A stretch of 64,000 bases of DNA from Gracilaria vermiculophylla (lineage: Eukaryota; Rhodophyta; Florideophyceae; Gracilariales; Gracilariaceae). The notes under the pieces were generated by a model, which was not told the origin of the DNA, did no database searches, and saw nothing but the letters and a program-made list of their open reading frames with translations. The position numbers and the translations under genes are program-made. Position 1 is the first letter of the stretch, and each line of letters begins with the position of its first letter. The stretch spans positions 2,721,998-2,785,997 of the forward strand of contig JAHNZQ020000308.1 in assembly GCA_019155205.2 (NCBI GenBank), given 5' to 3'. Shown here piece after piece: positions 12,401 through 21,360 of this stretch.

Positions 12401-15400
12401 GGGGAACTCCAGTCTGCTGCTCTACAGCTTCTGGCTGCGTCTGTCACGCCTTCTACAGACTATGCTAGTAGGGTTATGAAGTCAAAGAGCATACTATGCT
12501 TTGAACCAGTAACGAGATCCCAGATGGATCAGGATTTGAGGGCCAACTCCTTCAAATTGAACCCCGAAGATGAAGATGGACCACAACAAGTGGAACGTGT
12601 GTTAGAGGACCTTTTCAGAAAATCTGCCGGTCCTGGTCAAGTTTCCGCTGCGGTTATTACAAAGGAAGGCTCTGCACTGGTTCACTTTTTACTGTTTGAG
12701 GTGATGTTAAGGTCACACAACAAGTCGTGCAGATTGGCGGCCGCAGATGTTCTCACCTTTATCATCATTCGCGCCGCTTCAAATGTTTCCTCTTTCGGAG
12801 CGTTAATTGAAGAACTCAAAACTGGACTCCAGAAGGCTTTACGACTCATGCCGTACGCGGGTACGATGTCCGATGGTATAATGACCTGCTTACGGCTTTT
12901 TGTGAAGTGCTGTCAGAATGGAAAGTTTGGAGCTTCAAGTGAAGCATACCTGAACGATTTGATCGCTGACATTTCTGCTCTCCTGACCCTAAACTGTAAC
13001 CAACTTAATTCCCACCCTAACTCTCGTCTGTATGGAAAGTTATCATCCATTCTTGATATAGGCGGCTACTATCTTGAAGCAGATCCATGTCTGACATGTG
13101 CAGCAACAACTTGGGAGTCTTCTGAAGTTCTCGAATCTCGTTTGGAAACAATAAAAGCCGAGACAAAGTACACGGATTCTGCAATAATGCATCGTCTTGT
13201 GGCTCCATACGAAATATTCAATGTCAGGTTGAAGGTCATTGATCCCAGGCGCACAAGACGTGCTAAGAAAATCGAAGTGTTTTACTCGTCCCGAACTGTT
13301 TCGGACGCGGCAGAGCTGAAAGCTCCATCTCACCCATGGAAGAAATTGGATTCCTTTGATTTGTCTCCTCGTGCAACAGAGTCCGTACTCAGTTTTTCGG
13401 TTCCAATTCAAGCTGCCAACGTTAAGCTTGAGTTTGCAGAGTTCTACGAGGCTGTAGAACTCCAACAGGCATCTGTCACGAGCGATTCGGACCAAAATGA
13501 TGTCGTGCCTGCTTCCACTTTAAGTGAAACTCACAGGAATAGTAGAGGGGCGGCAGAAAGTCTGCAATGTCCTCGTTGCTCCCGAGCGGTTACAGATCGC
13601 CATGGAATATGTCGAAATTGTCACGAAAACGCCTATCAATGTCGACAGTGCCGAAACATAAACTATGAGAATCTGGATGGTTTCCTATGCAATGAGTGTG
13701 GATATTGTAAGCATGGGAGATTCGAGTTCTCCGTCCTAGGAAAACCAGCTTACATTATAGAGCCTGTTCTGAATGACGAAGACCGTCGAAGATCGTCAGA
13801 AATAATTGAAAGAGAAACTGCAAATGTTCATCGATGCATGGAGCAGTTAGCACGTATTCGATCAACGATTATACGATCACTTGCAACGGGATCTCCAGCA
13901 GACCAAATAAGAGAAAAGGGCAAGATTCTGGCCAATTCACGTATAATTCTTGGCGACATCGTCCCACCTCGCACAGAATTGGCGATGTTCGAGGCGCTAC
14001 TGGAAGGACAGGTTTCACATGAAGTAGAAGAAGCGGCCAATTCAACTCAAGGTGGTGTGAGTATTACAGAAGATGTACTCGGCGATGGGAACGGTTCTGT
14101 GGAAGTCCACGAGAGAGAGCAAAGTCACCAGACCGGATCAAACAGTGGGTCACCGTTGAACCGATCAAGACGCGTCGAGCCGCATCAAAGCCTTGCTGCG
14201 GTGGAATCATCAACTGTTAGCAAGACAACTTCGGTCTTGTCCACTACGTATTCAAAGGAATGTCGCGCCATTTACACAGCAATGAGCAGGGGTGTTCGAG
14301 TCCTGGCAATAACTAGAGCTGAACTCGTGAGATACGCAAATTCTATCGATAGAAATCGATTGAAGCATGCAAACGATTTGTCCATGGCTTTTGAAAAAGC
14401 TCCGCAAGAAGTCTTGGGGACGAACAGCAATATTCGTAATTCTGTGCAGCCGTGTTGTTACACTTGCACTCAAGCGTTTGTCGCGAACTGCGTTAAGCTT
14501 CTTGGTGCCATCATGAATGAAAAAGTTCATCGCATTCTTTTGGACTTTTCCTCTCAACTTGTAACCACTGTTTTACGAGTTTATTCTCAATGCGAGAAAT
14601 TTGAAGTACGAGTTGACATACGCAATTTGATTACCAGCCTGGTTCGCGATAACGAATCTTCAACCAAACTAGTGTGTCAGGAGCTTGCGCGCAAGATCTC
14701 ATTCTGTATTGAATCTTGGGAAACTGTAGACCCGCACACCGTTGCACAGTTTGATATTGGAATTCTGGAATCTATATCACAGATAGATGATGACTGTTGG
14801 GAGGAACGGTTACGCTTGGTCATGACAATACTTTTCAAAGCTTCAAGGCATGCTCTGACTTGCTCCTCGGTGGCTGAGAGCATTATTCTGCCCTCTTTAC
14901 AAGCTGCCTTACGAATATTAAGAGAGGATGTTGGACTTTCCATCCAAACAGACGACAGCTCTGATGCGCTTGCTCTTGATAGCGCTTTTCCGTCGAACGG
15001 ACAATCATACGGGTTTGGCGTGAACGATACTAATCAAGAACCGCAGAACCGAAGTCAGTATCCCGAAGCTGGTATGTCCTCAGAGGAAGGTGGTCAACTT
15101 GAAGAACAAGGCTCCAACCAAAACAGTGATGAAGTGCGAACTAGTGAAGAGGACAGCTCTCATTATAATCCAGAAACTGATTCAAATCGCGCCGGTGCTG
15201 GAAGCGACAATGATTCCCAGTCTTGTCACAATCAAGAACGGAATTCATCATTAAGAGGTTTATCCCCTGCGCAGAGAATCGGAATGTCTACTGGGGAACA
15301 TCAATTTGGTAGCAGAGAAAGTGGAACTGAAACTCCAGAAATGACAATGTCTGTCCAAGAGGTCAAGAATGTGTTGGGGGATTTGCATGATAAAGGACTA

Positions 15401-18400
15401 GTGTCTGCTGACATTTCTGATTGGCTTAAAGGAAGGAGTTCTCAAACTACTTGGTTCCAGAGCTTACTACAAGAGAAGCGTTCCGTTCAGTCTAAGAATG
15501 GCACAGAATTGCCTCAAGCTGAAATTGAACAAGGCTTACTTTCCTCATGCTTCCAGCTTTGGAGGTCTAAAGCTAAAAGTGTGGATGCTGGATTACAAAC
15601 TTCGATGAATGCACTTTCGTTTGAGCAGAGTAACTGGATCGTACGTTTAATGTTGTTCACACCATGTACTGCCGTGAGAAAAGAATGTTGTGCTTTGTTG
15701 AATCTTCTCTGCAACGACGAAGAAACTCTCCGATTACAATTACTCGATGTTCTCACTGGGGAGTCATTATATCTAGCAACAACGGTTGAGGATATGTCCC
15801 AACAGTTTTTCGATCTTCTTGAAAATGTGCTTGAGCCTCACAGTTATCGTTTATACCTTATTTCGACTGGATTTTTGACTCGCCTGACAAGTCTCATCCG
15901 CTCAATGGCGGAGAAACTTGTCATATCTGAGGTTGAATCAGACTCATCAATACGTTTGATGAGTTTCATGGAAGGGTACTCATTGAAGCGCCTAGTTGCT
16001 GTCCTTAGCTTGTTCATCGAAGTTGTTCCTTCCCAACAAACGGACTTGAGGAAAAGGCTTTTTGGTGGAGACGGAAATCCGATTGTGTCGTCCTTGCAAC
16101 GAGCATACTTGTGCTTGAGGAAGCTTATTTCTATGAGAACGACTCTTACCGAAGAATGTGCTACCCGTCTCTGCGAAATTCTTCTGTCCAACAGGTTCTT
16201 GTTCCTAGGGCCTTCTATAATGTCAGTTGTATCAGCTTGTGTGAGAGAATTAAAAGCTGCCAAGGACAGAAATGATGCACAGGCTATTGCTATACTACTG
16301 GAAGAGCTGTGTATCATGCTTTGTCCGGAGCGGAAAGAGCCAACTTGTATGTTGTCTCTAAATAAGGCTCCTACTCAAGAGGAATTTATTCGCGGGAATA
16401 TGGCCAGAAACCCATATACATCATCTTCATTTGACGGACCTTTAATGCGGGATGTTAAGAACAAAATTTGCAGGGATCTCGATCTTCCAGGACTACTCGA
16501 AGACGACTTTGCAATGGAGCTTTTGGTTGCGGGGAATCTGATCAAACTAGATCTTCCAATCATGGGAGTGTATGAACATATATGGCGTGGCTCGGCAGCG
16601 GCAGCGATGGCCTCAAGCGTTCAACCTACACAGCACCCACGCGTCATGGGCTTAAGACGTGTTGGGCATACTGGCAATCAAAGAAACAACGGAGGATTGT
16701 CAAGAATTGTATGGAATAGAGGAGGAATACTCGGTTCCCGGAGACCGACTCAGGACCGAAATGGAGATTTGACCAGCGGACAAGAAGATAGACCTGAACC
16801 ACCCATGGTGATAATCTACAGACTGTCTGGGTTAGATGGAGAAGCAACGGAACCAATTGTAGAATCGCTTCCGTCTGACACTGTACGCGATAATGAAGAA
16901 GAGGAGCAATTCCGTGACACTATAATTCTAGGACAGGTTGGGGGCTTGGATGTTTTATTCGAGTTGTTATCTGTGGTTGAATCATGGGGTGACGATGCAG
17001 AAACGGCTGTGAGAGCTCCAGCACTCCGTCTTTTGCTTGCCTCTTGCCAAGTAGCCGAGAACAGAGCGACTCTGGCAAAAAGCTCGAATGCAGTTAGCAC
17101 TTTGCTCGATTGTGCCGCTTCTGCTTTCGAACACGCTCAAGGAAGTCCTGCAGCCGTGAAATCAGCCGAATCTTTGCTCATAGCCGCCGAGCAAATCTTG
17201 GCTCAACAGCGTCGCGATCTAGAATGCTGTTCCGGGAACAGCGAGGAATCTATGAACCTCGCCTTAAGTAGTCCAGACGAAGTGATTTCTAGGGTTCGAG
17301 TTTTCCTCGGCAGACTTTCTCTTGCAACTTCTCCTACAGCTGAGAATTCTATACTGCATCTCCTACCTTTCCTTGTTCAAGGAAATCCGAGTGCAGTTGA
17401 TCTCGTTTTGCAGCATATGTGGTTGAATTGGGACTTGATAGATGCAAGTGATGAAGAGCAAAAAAAGGCGAGGCAGCTTGGTACTGTTCTTCTTGCAACA
17501 CCGAGAGATATTCGAGGAAATGAATTCATTGCGCATGCTGTACGCTCCGGAATTGCGGAGAACGCGGTTTTACAGATAGTGAAAAGATTTCCTGTTCCTC
17601 GGCAAGAACGACGGATGGAATGGCAGCAATCGTTAGAAGGTCATGGTCCTCCACTGATTCTCCGATTGTTGACTGGAATGAGCTTCTTTCTGGGTTCAGG
17701 TGAAGATAAGCTCCGCATTAACGTTGATCTCCGTAATTGTTTTTCGAAACAAGAGGAGATCATCCCTGTCCTATGTCAAGTGGAAATGGCGGTTTCAGAT
17801 AATTCCGTGGGCTCGTCGGCTGAAGAACTTTTGGAGGCACTGTCAAGAGACCCTATCATTTACGAAAAGATTAAGAAAGAACGCGAAGCTATTAAAAGTG
17901 CCAGGAGAGAGGCAGCCCGCTTGTCGAGAATGTCAATACTAAGAGAAACTGGTCTTGGCTCAGTCTCAGACCAAACGAAGAAAGAGGCTGATACGAACAC
18001 AGTAGATGCCAAGGACACCGATGGTAAATCTGAGCCATCGTTCTTGAAGCTTTTGGAAGAGCTCCCAGATGAGAAAGGCCCTTCGTGTGTTGTTTGTGGA
18101 GATGGATTTCAGTGTCGACCAGAAGAAGCTTTAGGACTATATGTTCACTGTAGGAAAGTGTCACTTGATTATTCCTCAGGTTTAGCTGCGAATTCGAGAG
18201 CAGAGTCAAGAGATGAAAGAAGTGTGGAAAATGTTTTGGCTGAGCCGCAATTGAACTGGGATGTTTGGGCAAACGGAAGTGCCAGAACGAGTTCGGGCTC
18301 GAGCTCGAAAACCAGTGGCTCTTCATGTTTTACCACTGTCACTCACATGAACGCCATCCATCTGACATGTCACAAAGAAGCTGCACGGATGGATCGCAGT

Positions 18401-19285
18401 TCCCGTCGGGATGAATGGGACGGTGCATCGCTCAGAAATTCACAGACTTTGTGCAACAATATGTTCCCAGTTAGACCGCCGGCAAGCATGAAAACCGAAG
18501 GCGATGGAGAACACACAGGAACGATAAAGACAGCTAAAATGAGTTATTCCGCAGCCGTTGAAGGATATTTCAGGAGATTGTCTTCACTTGGGCGTGTCAG
18601 TGTACCGCAATCAAAGGCGATATTATATGACCTTGGTCGAAGCTTTCTACGATTCGCAGATGGTAGAAGTGCTGTATTTTCTGAATATTCCCAAGGTGGT
18701 GGTGCTCATTCCAACGCGTGTTTTATTCCACACCTTGTTCAAATGGCAATACACATGATTGAGCTGACATCACCGCTTCGCACAACTGATCTTTTCACGG
18801 GAAATCCATCGCTGCAAATGATGGAAATAGCACTTTCAAAATATCTGAAAGAGGACGAACAGGGTGATCTGACATACTATGTGGCATCATCTCTAATTTT
18901 GCATGACATCGATCAATGGAACCGTGCCGGAGAAGAGTTTCTGAAACGTTGTTTACGAGAGAGTCCCCTGCCCAAGCCAATTTTACTGCGATTCATTGCG
19001 TTCGCTGATCTTGTGAACCGTGTCATGAAGAAAAATATACTGGTCGTGGAGAATCAGCACTGGTTAGAAAGTTTGCGAATGCACATTGGGCTGGACGAAA
19101 CGTTTGCTCAAAGCTGTGGGGACGTGATCAATGAGCGTTGGGAGAGTTACATTCGCGGAATATCAAATGGTGCCCAATTTTTGGACGGAGTGCGGCAGAA
19201 TATTGAGTACAGTCAAGAAGACAGAGATTCTCACAAATGTTTCTTTAATGGCATATCCGAGTTCATCTCTGGCATGGATCCGTAA
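3401..19285 (+). CDS. BIG: Giant E3 ubiquitin ligase BIG/UBR4 (calossin/pushover family)
   Basis: A single 5294-codon exon, close to human UBR4 and plant BIG in length. It is a cytosolic N-recognin-type ligase implicated in N-degron turnover, in auxin transport and light responses in plants, and in calmodulin binding in animals. Landmarks in order: a UBR-box zinc finger at about residues 1387-1445, beginning LCTYTSTG and ending CDCGAGC; a ZZ zinc finger at about 2568-2612 (YRCDSCGEVC ... HILLKG); the family-specific cysteine cluster at 3390-3443 with CRNINYENLDGFLCNECGYC; and the C-terminal hemi-RING module from about 4896 (SCVVCGDGF) through HLTCHKEAARMD near 4988 and RDEWDGASLRNSQ, the catalytic region of this family. 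The frame is open from a GTG at 3362, but the first ATG, giving MEQLFAVRVLVHYHD, is the credible start. No intron is needed anywhere. The C-terminus ends normally. Confidence 0.97.
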   Translation: MEQLFAVRVLVHYHDKPKVDHDAVRRLLFAAGVESLPLLCADGTTLKLAEYINTSSNSRKTVVEVLGTSGTSLVQVASVFMLAEARAASDSLCTSPGELEVTCSALERLLGFLPKALPIVSTMDSRPSGRVKSATNGSRRTLHRLSRSTISESSQVSILRAVNAVLRLSDVATHCLAVVSRQALASKIICETAVNLSTRLLALASALCSFQQIDSKPSLSFFSSNSLRTTLVAGAMHLGAINMEHVTIDAMAWVQTANRVLLNNGRTAFTSVSILSALFGGMMSSAKRYEQAERETHTAEGAVCLLSTLHLILSLDVTRRPLEQSSAENPTTSILKSIAKPSKSENMEANNNHGTLSQAARSFLGERVVAAEEDGDEGRIATDTVYHACEEYAKRAGEAEGIIGLLVRLFEAAGRRFSQESADESVVSISEGTLPCPPDESDDCSDGPPLRQDSSLLSAEHVESKSRDFFGTGVLVGLNSDGYVEQNERIELHKEVAALALDTLGKWLEKANSLRQYKDLDIIRIASRICSSASFFLFNSSSASYDLRAAMIDFGSFIGPELRSHVEQKPVEARQRLIEHLIKTLTETCQRTNPVLSGIVGSFQNEAVVNLWTLCESRGMQSESKFERHEEIQGLTTDNILYLLLAVTTEANSLALMGCILDYLRGILSADQVSDLPVSHVTAALLLLSYGASVSLGMLENLEGHRIAFAALYHRDPELALEPSYPEILPESAGAGVLTLRKMDLDDHKARQVWEVIKHVPKIMEQICAKCCSQLDRDLQVFSSSSQSTGTDYIQEASALNSVKHFYHLYWSYVMVTRLVHSFKPDDEVGESSDVHGLDDKIGFEMLSPFMVERASKDPEMYEILKNIVGTKSSAIPILYSLECVMLYKCSSPTVRVIRDVEWLLTTVLRTCLECIANTVYNEPAENYSQLLDAFRRSPKEAIRKANNASTDRRTIFKNNANDIPVCSSLQQVMFYLRSVGSGKTPFVLASVFLSSAKLLNHITPTALESMRNLIIQVASHIIFVPQFSTELAASMWVFIDAFLCRTFDIAPEEHGTSETIITFIARVCGFAKLAERDTSSPRVIRALCMFARDTASIGNLDEVLRIVAFQSKMPEDITNSDLRKWLNTAIPRLSLSNLLSCLLVPADESAVAVSHYGESFSFLTEACHKSKTWRVALVSGLEQLHETDSLVWKRMVLRSIVESATLNDGVLLLIEKVIGMDDSVLAAQLLNDMFRATCTVFAEVLEVSLEGKCRILNFAVRLTLCYGLVSARCSKSTSPACLEPAMFGFLLQTLQTTSNRLLFSPGDHDSKHLVLFLCDLLGCIVKGLSSPRNEQMTFTGLGAIESEKKDSEENHLFESTNSMLSLLRKSASCSQASKDIESHPLCTYTSTGSQFVEQHWYFCYSCELSGSEGVCSTCARVCHRDCELAYSKFSRFFCDCGAGCDPRQESTSHGIPSSDDVDGSNANSQEPVSQRQQLPTSRPRKRKACLCLKKNDDSEAKPENLNHVSKDDRNVPEVRANMIESELEEALVRELRELSTDEKSLRSKHGKELRLAFRTALNESVNTLTGTALFLTREIEGTHIVRESDGIWTPLLGASGEVSRLSQANDFVGITVHDQSAVSTKVLRPGSLDIQLAKDSSNSLSANLTPRRSLIAYSSFDRIVAVAEKSNIIEFLDASEELFSDDGMAEKLISRVFRRVSVPFDVKHILFHPSNSNILLVVGKEKVCVFVRAGSSLSTTWTRMDVEVGLSEFIGSDGQNALIDASWIDEDATLLLVITTDFVKIFDIAVDTFCPCFFARTPATNAVSQNIAEGNDVDIGKRSSEKKKIVAAAFARDYMESWKDQFLVFILRSDRKMFVTKSKRNQAVSPVFEFCFEAKDSVNENSSIVSNMIYYADESMFIISFASGNILCLPFSVRSNQDQLQVVIQEPHVFNSVFESNSVFEVDQVKGLERTFAFCEKQSTMSYSGILNFEDEKLVVKLYSSPTASSVLGFCSYSSSAFTGEPSLPGGLFLLDDGSVHRIDITSTRRRRQIPQQTVVSASTGRQRKLLGSTSSEQMGARYGGTSIPPAVGFFEKCRLVSDSIRIERLDVDPKLSADHDRISVILAGSGSDCIVSPVENQPFRFAAIIESPALVLVGARMRFGGTDRSRQRVPAEVKVFNRTIRWSPRNGVKRWLDIPLTVPESVKSPHKITFELSPRRMNREGRYKADGLCAIDALELYAVSNIEFTERKLMHEKAKSENQHSRKEKEEDVYEDLRNIAANMKEYEPITSSLNLEHMSAENNALLTILNCIEKKPFLSSSKAGLLLSEMNNMWSKTFLGLKISDQTFLDYMVKPCLRLCLPEISKTSSTEESCPDVLKVFPAGVCSIILKEVVKCYDNGITPHFTCIEKGLYMAATLARSLFAVSVALPAPTAENWASSYDCIMPNEEHLLLLLRAHVAMGRSGRLLYRSIESATINAVDVFMVLSIRRGISAQNKEAQKATNFLVEMLCSYDQRLRIRTAQRLTELFNSLNCAWESTTPFESVLTFALIRLLRPSKNNERISDSRSGQDEGSMGSDDPPRWAYRCDSCGEVCNQEWWHCADCEDFDLCTKCLRSSTPCVSENHKETHILLKGTIEEDVDGQPMSGIDHGHGTSIGERAQGILSTIITKILEQVMAEENNSSHWRYLDAAEAISQLLGSGCPPAVKLCRMEALFSSSFPSLLRRLAESIGDEYHNAKVAGDGVLTVTPRCADVFILMLNILLCASGSNMASFVHKHDVPNILSELLKKMHPKLQELAFFVSSSDLGAVKRHPNVDIMSRSVWNGPLSEISSLPISSRKSNREEIVSEMLGSGEHFGTSNYTFINVMTEVLHVLDFSFKTAANSSITKQMKRFPRKLLCDIINFSDSCQSKHDPTLLKTLAGSSEKLLGVLSLDNTDELNDILDRYLYHDQGKRLSEVIHAKRLNGLSLPYESALEVALVLGNILKAARRHPETWRNYTVTDETIHNILFDVARVTKGELQSAALQLLAASVTPSTDYASRVMKSKSILCFEPVTRSQMDQDLRANSFKLNPEDEDGPQQVERVLEDLFRKSAGPGQVSAAVITKEGSALVHFLLFEVMLRSHNKSCRLAAADVLTFIIIRAASNVSSFGALIEELKTGLQKALRLMPYAGTMSDGIMTCLRLFVKCCQNGKFGASSEAYLNDLIADISALLTLNCNQLNSHPNSRLYGKLSSILDIGGYYLEADPCLTCAATTWESSEVLESRLETIKAETKYTDSAIMHRLVAPYEIFNVRLKVIDPRRTRRAKKIEVFYSSRTVSDAAELKAPSHPWKKLDSFDLSPRATESVLSFSVPIQAANVKLEFAEFYEAVELQQASVTSDSDQNDVVPASTLSETHRNSRGAAESLQCPRCSRAVTDRHGICRNCHENAYQCRQCRNINYENLDGFLCNECGYCKHGRFEFSVLGKPAYIIEPVLNDEDRRRSSEIIERETANVHRCMEQLARIRSTIIRSLATGSPADQIREKGKILANSRIILGDIVPPRTELAMFEALLEGQVSHEVEEAANSTQGGVSITEDVLGDGNGSVEVHEREQSHQTGSNSGSPLNRSRRVEPHQSLAAVESSTVSKTTSVLSTTYSKECRAIYTAMSRGVRVLAITRAELVRYANSIDRNRLKHANDLSMAFEKAPQEVLGTNSNIRNSVQPCCYTCTQAFVANCVKLLGAIMNEKVHRILLDFSSQLVTTVLRVYSQCEKFEVRVDIRNLITSLVRDNESSTKLVCQELARKISFCIESWETVDPHTVAQFDIGILESISQIDDDCWEERLRLVMTILFKASRHALTCSSVAESIILPSLQAALRILREDVGLSIQTDDSSDALALDSAFPSNGQSYGFGVNDTNQEPQNRSQYPEAGMSSEEGGQLEEQGSNQNSDEVRTSEEDSSHYNPETDSNRAGAGSDNDSQSCHNQERNSSLRGLSPAQRIGMSTGEHQFGSRESGTETPEMTMSVQEVKNVLGDLHDKGLVSADISDWLKGRSSQTTWFQSLLQEKRSVQSKNGTELPQAEIEQGLLSSCFQLWRSKAKSVDAGLQTSMNALSFEQSNWIVRLMLFTPCTAVRKECCALLNLLCNDEETLRLQLLDVLTGESLYLATTVEDMSQQFFDLLENVLEPHSYRLYLISTGFLTRLTSLIRSMAEKLVISEVESDSSIRLMSFMEGYSLKRLVAVLSLFIEVVPSQQTDLRKRLFGGDGNPIVSSLQRAYLCLRKLISMRTTLTEECATRLCEILLSNRFLFLGPSIMSVVSACVRELKAAKDRNDAQAIAILLEELCIMLCPERKEPTCMLSLNKAPTQEEFIRGNMARNPYTSSSFDGPLMRDVKNKICRDLDLPGLLEDDFAMELLVAGNLIKLDLPIMGVYEHIWRGSAAAAMASSVQPTQHPRVMGLRRVGHTGNQRNNGGLSRIVWNRGGILGSRRPTQDRNGDLTSGQEDRPEPPMVIIYRLSGLDGEATEPIVESLPSDTVRDNEEEEQFRDTIILGQVGGLDVLFELLSVVESWGDDAETAVRAPALRLLLASCQVAENRATLAKSSNAVSTLLDCAASAFEHAQGSPAAVKSAESLLIAAEQILAQQRRDLECCSGNSEESMNLALSSPDEVISRVRVFLGRLSLATSPTAENSILHLLPFLVQGNPSAVDLVLQHMWLNWDLIDASDEEQKKARQLGTVLLATPRDIRGNEFIAHAVRSGIAENAVLQIVKRFPVPRQERRMEWQQSLEGHGPPLILRLLTGMSFFLGSGEDKLRINVDLRNCFSKQEEIIPVLCQVEMAVSDNSVGSSAEELLEALSRDPIIYEKIKKEREAIKSARREAARLSRMSILRETGLGSVSDQTKKEADTNTVDAKDTDGKSEPSFLKLLEELPDEKGPSCVVCGDGFQCRPEEALGLYVHCRKVSLDYSSGLAANSRAESRDERSVENVLAEPQLNWDVWANGSARTSSGSSSKTSGSSCFTTVTHMNAIHLTCHKEAARMDRSSRRDEWDGASLRNSQTLCNNMFPVRPPASMKTEGDGEHTGTIKTAKMSYSAAVEGYFRRLSSLGRVSVPQSKAILYDLGRSFLRFADGRSAVFSEYSQGGGAHSNACFIPHLVQMAIHMIELTSPLRTTDLFTGNPSLQMMEIALSKYLKEDEQGDLTYYVASSLILHDIDQWNRAGEEFLKRCLRESPLPKPILLRFIAFADLVNRVMKKNILVVENQHWLESLRMHIGLDETFAQSCGDVINERWESYIRGISNGAQFLDGVRQNIEYSQEDRDSHKCFFNGISEFISGMDP

Positions 19286-21360
19286 GGAGTGACCATTTGC
19301 AACAAGAGCGACCTAGACCAACAATTGAGAATATCGGGTTAAAAATGTAGGCCTGAAGATACCAGCTTGTTTTTATTGTCTATGTGGGTCAAGCTGTATC
19401 TTCAACCGTTATGTATCACATGTTATGATTCACATCACATTAAAATGAAAAAGAGAAAAACGTTAGTCAAGCGCTCAATCGTTCGGGACGATCAATTTGC
19501 TCAGTGTTTACTCAAAGTCCGAGAACAAGAAACCCGTAGTATGGATGGAGACTCAAGTTCAGCGTTTGTTTCCGTTTTTAGAATACGCCGTCAAACCTCA
19601 ACAGGCCAGAGAACTCTGGTTGAAGATTTACCTGCTTTTTCTGCAGATTCGCGCATGGTTGCGGTTGAGATGTTAAGGTTCTTACGTTGGAGAAAGTGGT
19701 TTACGAAGCTCTTGACATCTAACAACTGGGAGAACAAGACTGAAGTTCTGTTAACGCTGTGGATGTATGTAAGCGAACTTTGCACATGGATGTTTTGAGA
19801 TTCGAGGTAAAGAAGCACTCCTGAGTCACTCTCGGTACCAGTTACGTCCCTTCCTTCTTTGGCAAGCAGATTCCGAATGCATAAACACCCCCCTGAACTA
19901 TTCCTTGTTTTCAAGAAGAAAAAGAAAGAAAATTGTAGCGAAACTAGGATGCTTGTTTGATGCGACTTTGAATTTGGTTCGATTTGTATTGATAGAACTA
20001 GCGCCGAACGGCATTTATTCTCTGTGCCTTCTTCTAGTAGGATATTTGACGAGAACCACTCGATCATCGGTACGAATATTTGGCTTTCGGATTGGAAGTG
20101 GTTCAGCAATACGAAGGAAAGGCAACTGATGTGTTGTGTTTCTTAGCGCATGAAACTCATCATGCACTCACGCGAGAGATGGTCCAAGATTGGTGGCTAT
20201 ACGTTATTACAGGTTGCGTGGGTGATTTGTGATAATCGTCAAAAGGGCTACACGTTGAACGAAAAAGTTCTTTTTTGGTGTGTTCAGAGAGCTTGTGTCT
20301 TGTCAAGGACGCTTGAAGTCAGCTGCAGCTTCGATTGCGGTGATCATGGAAAGTCTTCAGAAATTAGAACGTTTAGTAATGATTGTAGTTAAATGTGCCG
20401 GTCAGTTTTCGAAAATACTACAAGATGTTCTCGTTGCGAAAGGAGACACAGTTATCATGCTGCAAGTGCGGCGCAGGTTGGACTCAGAAGTGTGCAAAGC
20501 AATTGCCTAATCTAAACAAGATCACGTTTTGGGTTCGATCTTCAAGCATGTCGCCATTGAAAAACTCAGCTCCCCCCTGGAGATGCGGTACGAGTATTCT
20601 GAAAAGGTTCCTAGCTGGGCGCTTTCCGACGATTGAGTCTCCGGACTGACAGATGCAAGAGACGACCCGCATGCGGATGCAGAAAACGAGCATACTATGA
20701 TTATTTCGTTGTACATGCAGTGAGCGTGGACAATCATAAATGTTGAGACGATTGTTGAGAGGGACGTTAGGGCACCAGCCCCAGAGCGGCGGGCTGTAAG
20801 GCACCTTGAGCTTGAGCTTGAAAGCTCTGCGAAACGTCCATATAGTGTGCCCAAATGTTGGCAAATGGCACCAGTCGCGCTGGTTAGTTTGGGGTAAAAG
20901 CAGTTGGTTGGGAATACAAATGTCGGATATCTGTCTGTAAAGATGCTTCGTTCACATGCTGGACAGGCAGCCGCGCCAAAAACAGATGCGGAGACATTGA
21001 GCCTATGAGCAAAAGCTGGAGGGCGGTTGTTGACGAGCACGAAATGGCCCAAGAAGGTATCTTGGGGGTGCGCCGCAGAGCTGTCTGCGGCGGGGAAGCT
21101 GCGCCTTGAGCTTCGGCGACTGTGCGTGGAAGGCGCGGGTGGAAGGGCCAACATACGAGGTGGACCGTGGAGCACGTGACGGTCGGACGAGGAAGCCACA
21201 ACGACGTGAAGTGCACCAATCAGCGATGCAAAGGATGCGGCACCACTGCTGCCACCATGACGTGCCGGCGGGTGACGCCGCTCTCCGAGATGCAGCGCGT
21301 GCCAAGGTGACCGACCCGTCACGTTGACCACAACACGCGAGCCGCACACCAAGGCGCGTG
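19286..21360. other. Gene-poor region with exon-like open frames
   Basis: No gene can be assembled with confidence. On the plus strand there are protein-like open stretches at 19467-19673, 20050-20229 and 20216-20392, in different frames; see the findings. From about 20900 to 21360 the sequence turns GC-rich and several frames are open by composition alone, including a 276-codon minus-strand frame that I do not support. This last part is the 3' flank of the zinc-finger gene. Confidence 0.45.

Noticed and set aside
20522..21352. Minus-strand frame of 276 codons
   Set aside because: Low-complexity Ser/Ala/His composition, other frames equally open, no domain, 3' flank of the zinc-finger gene.
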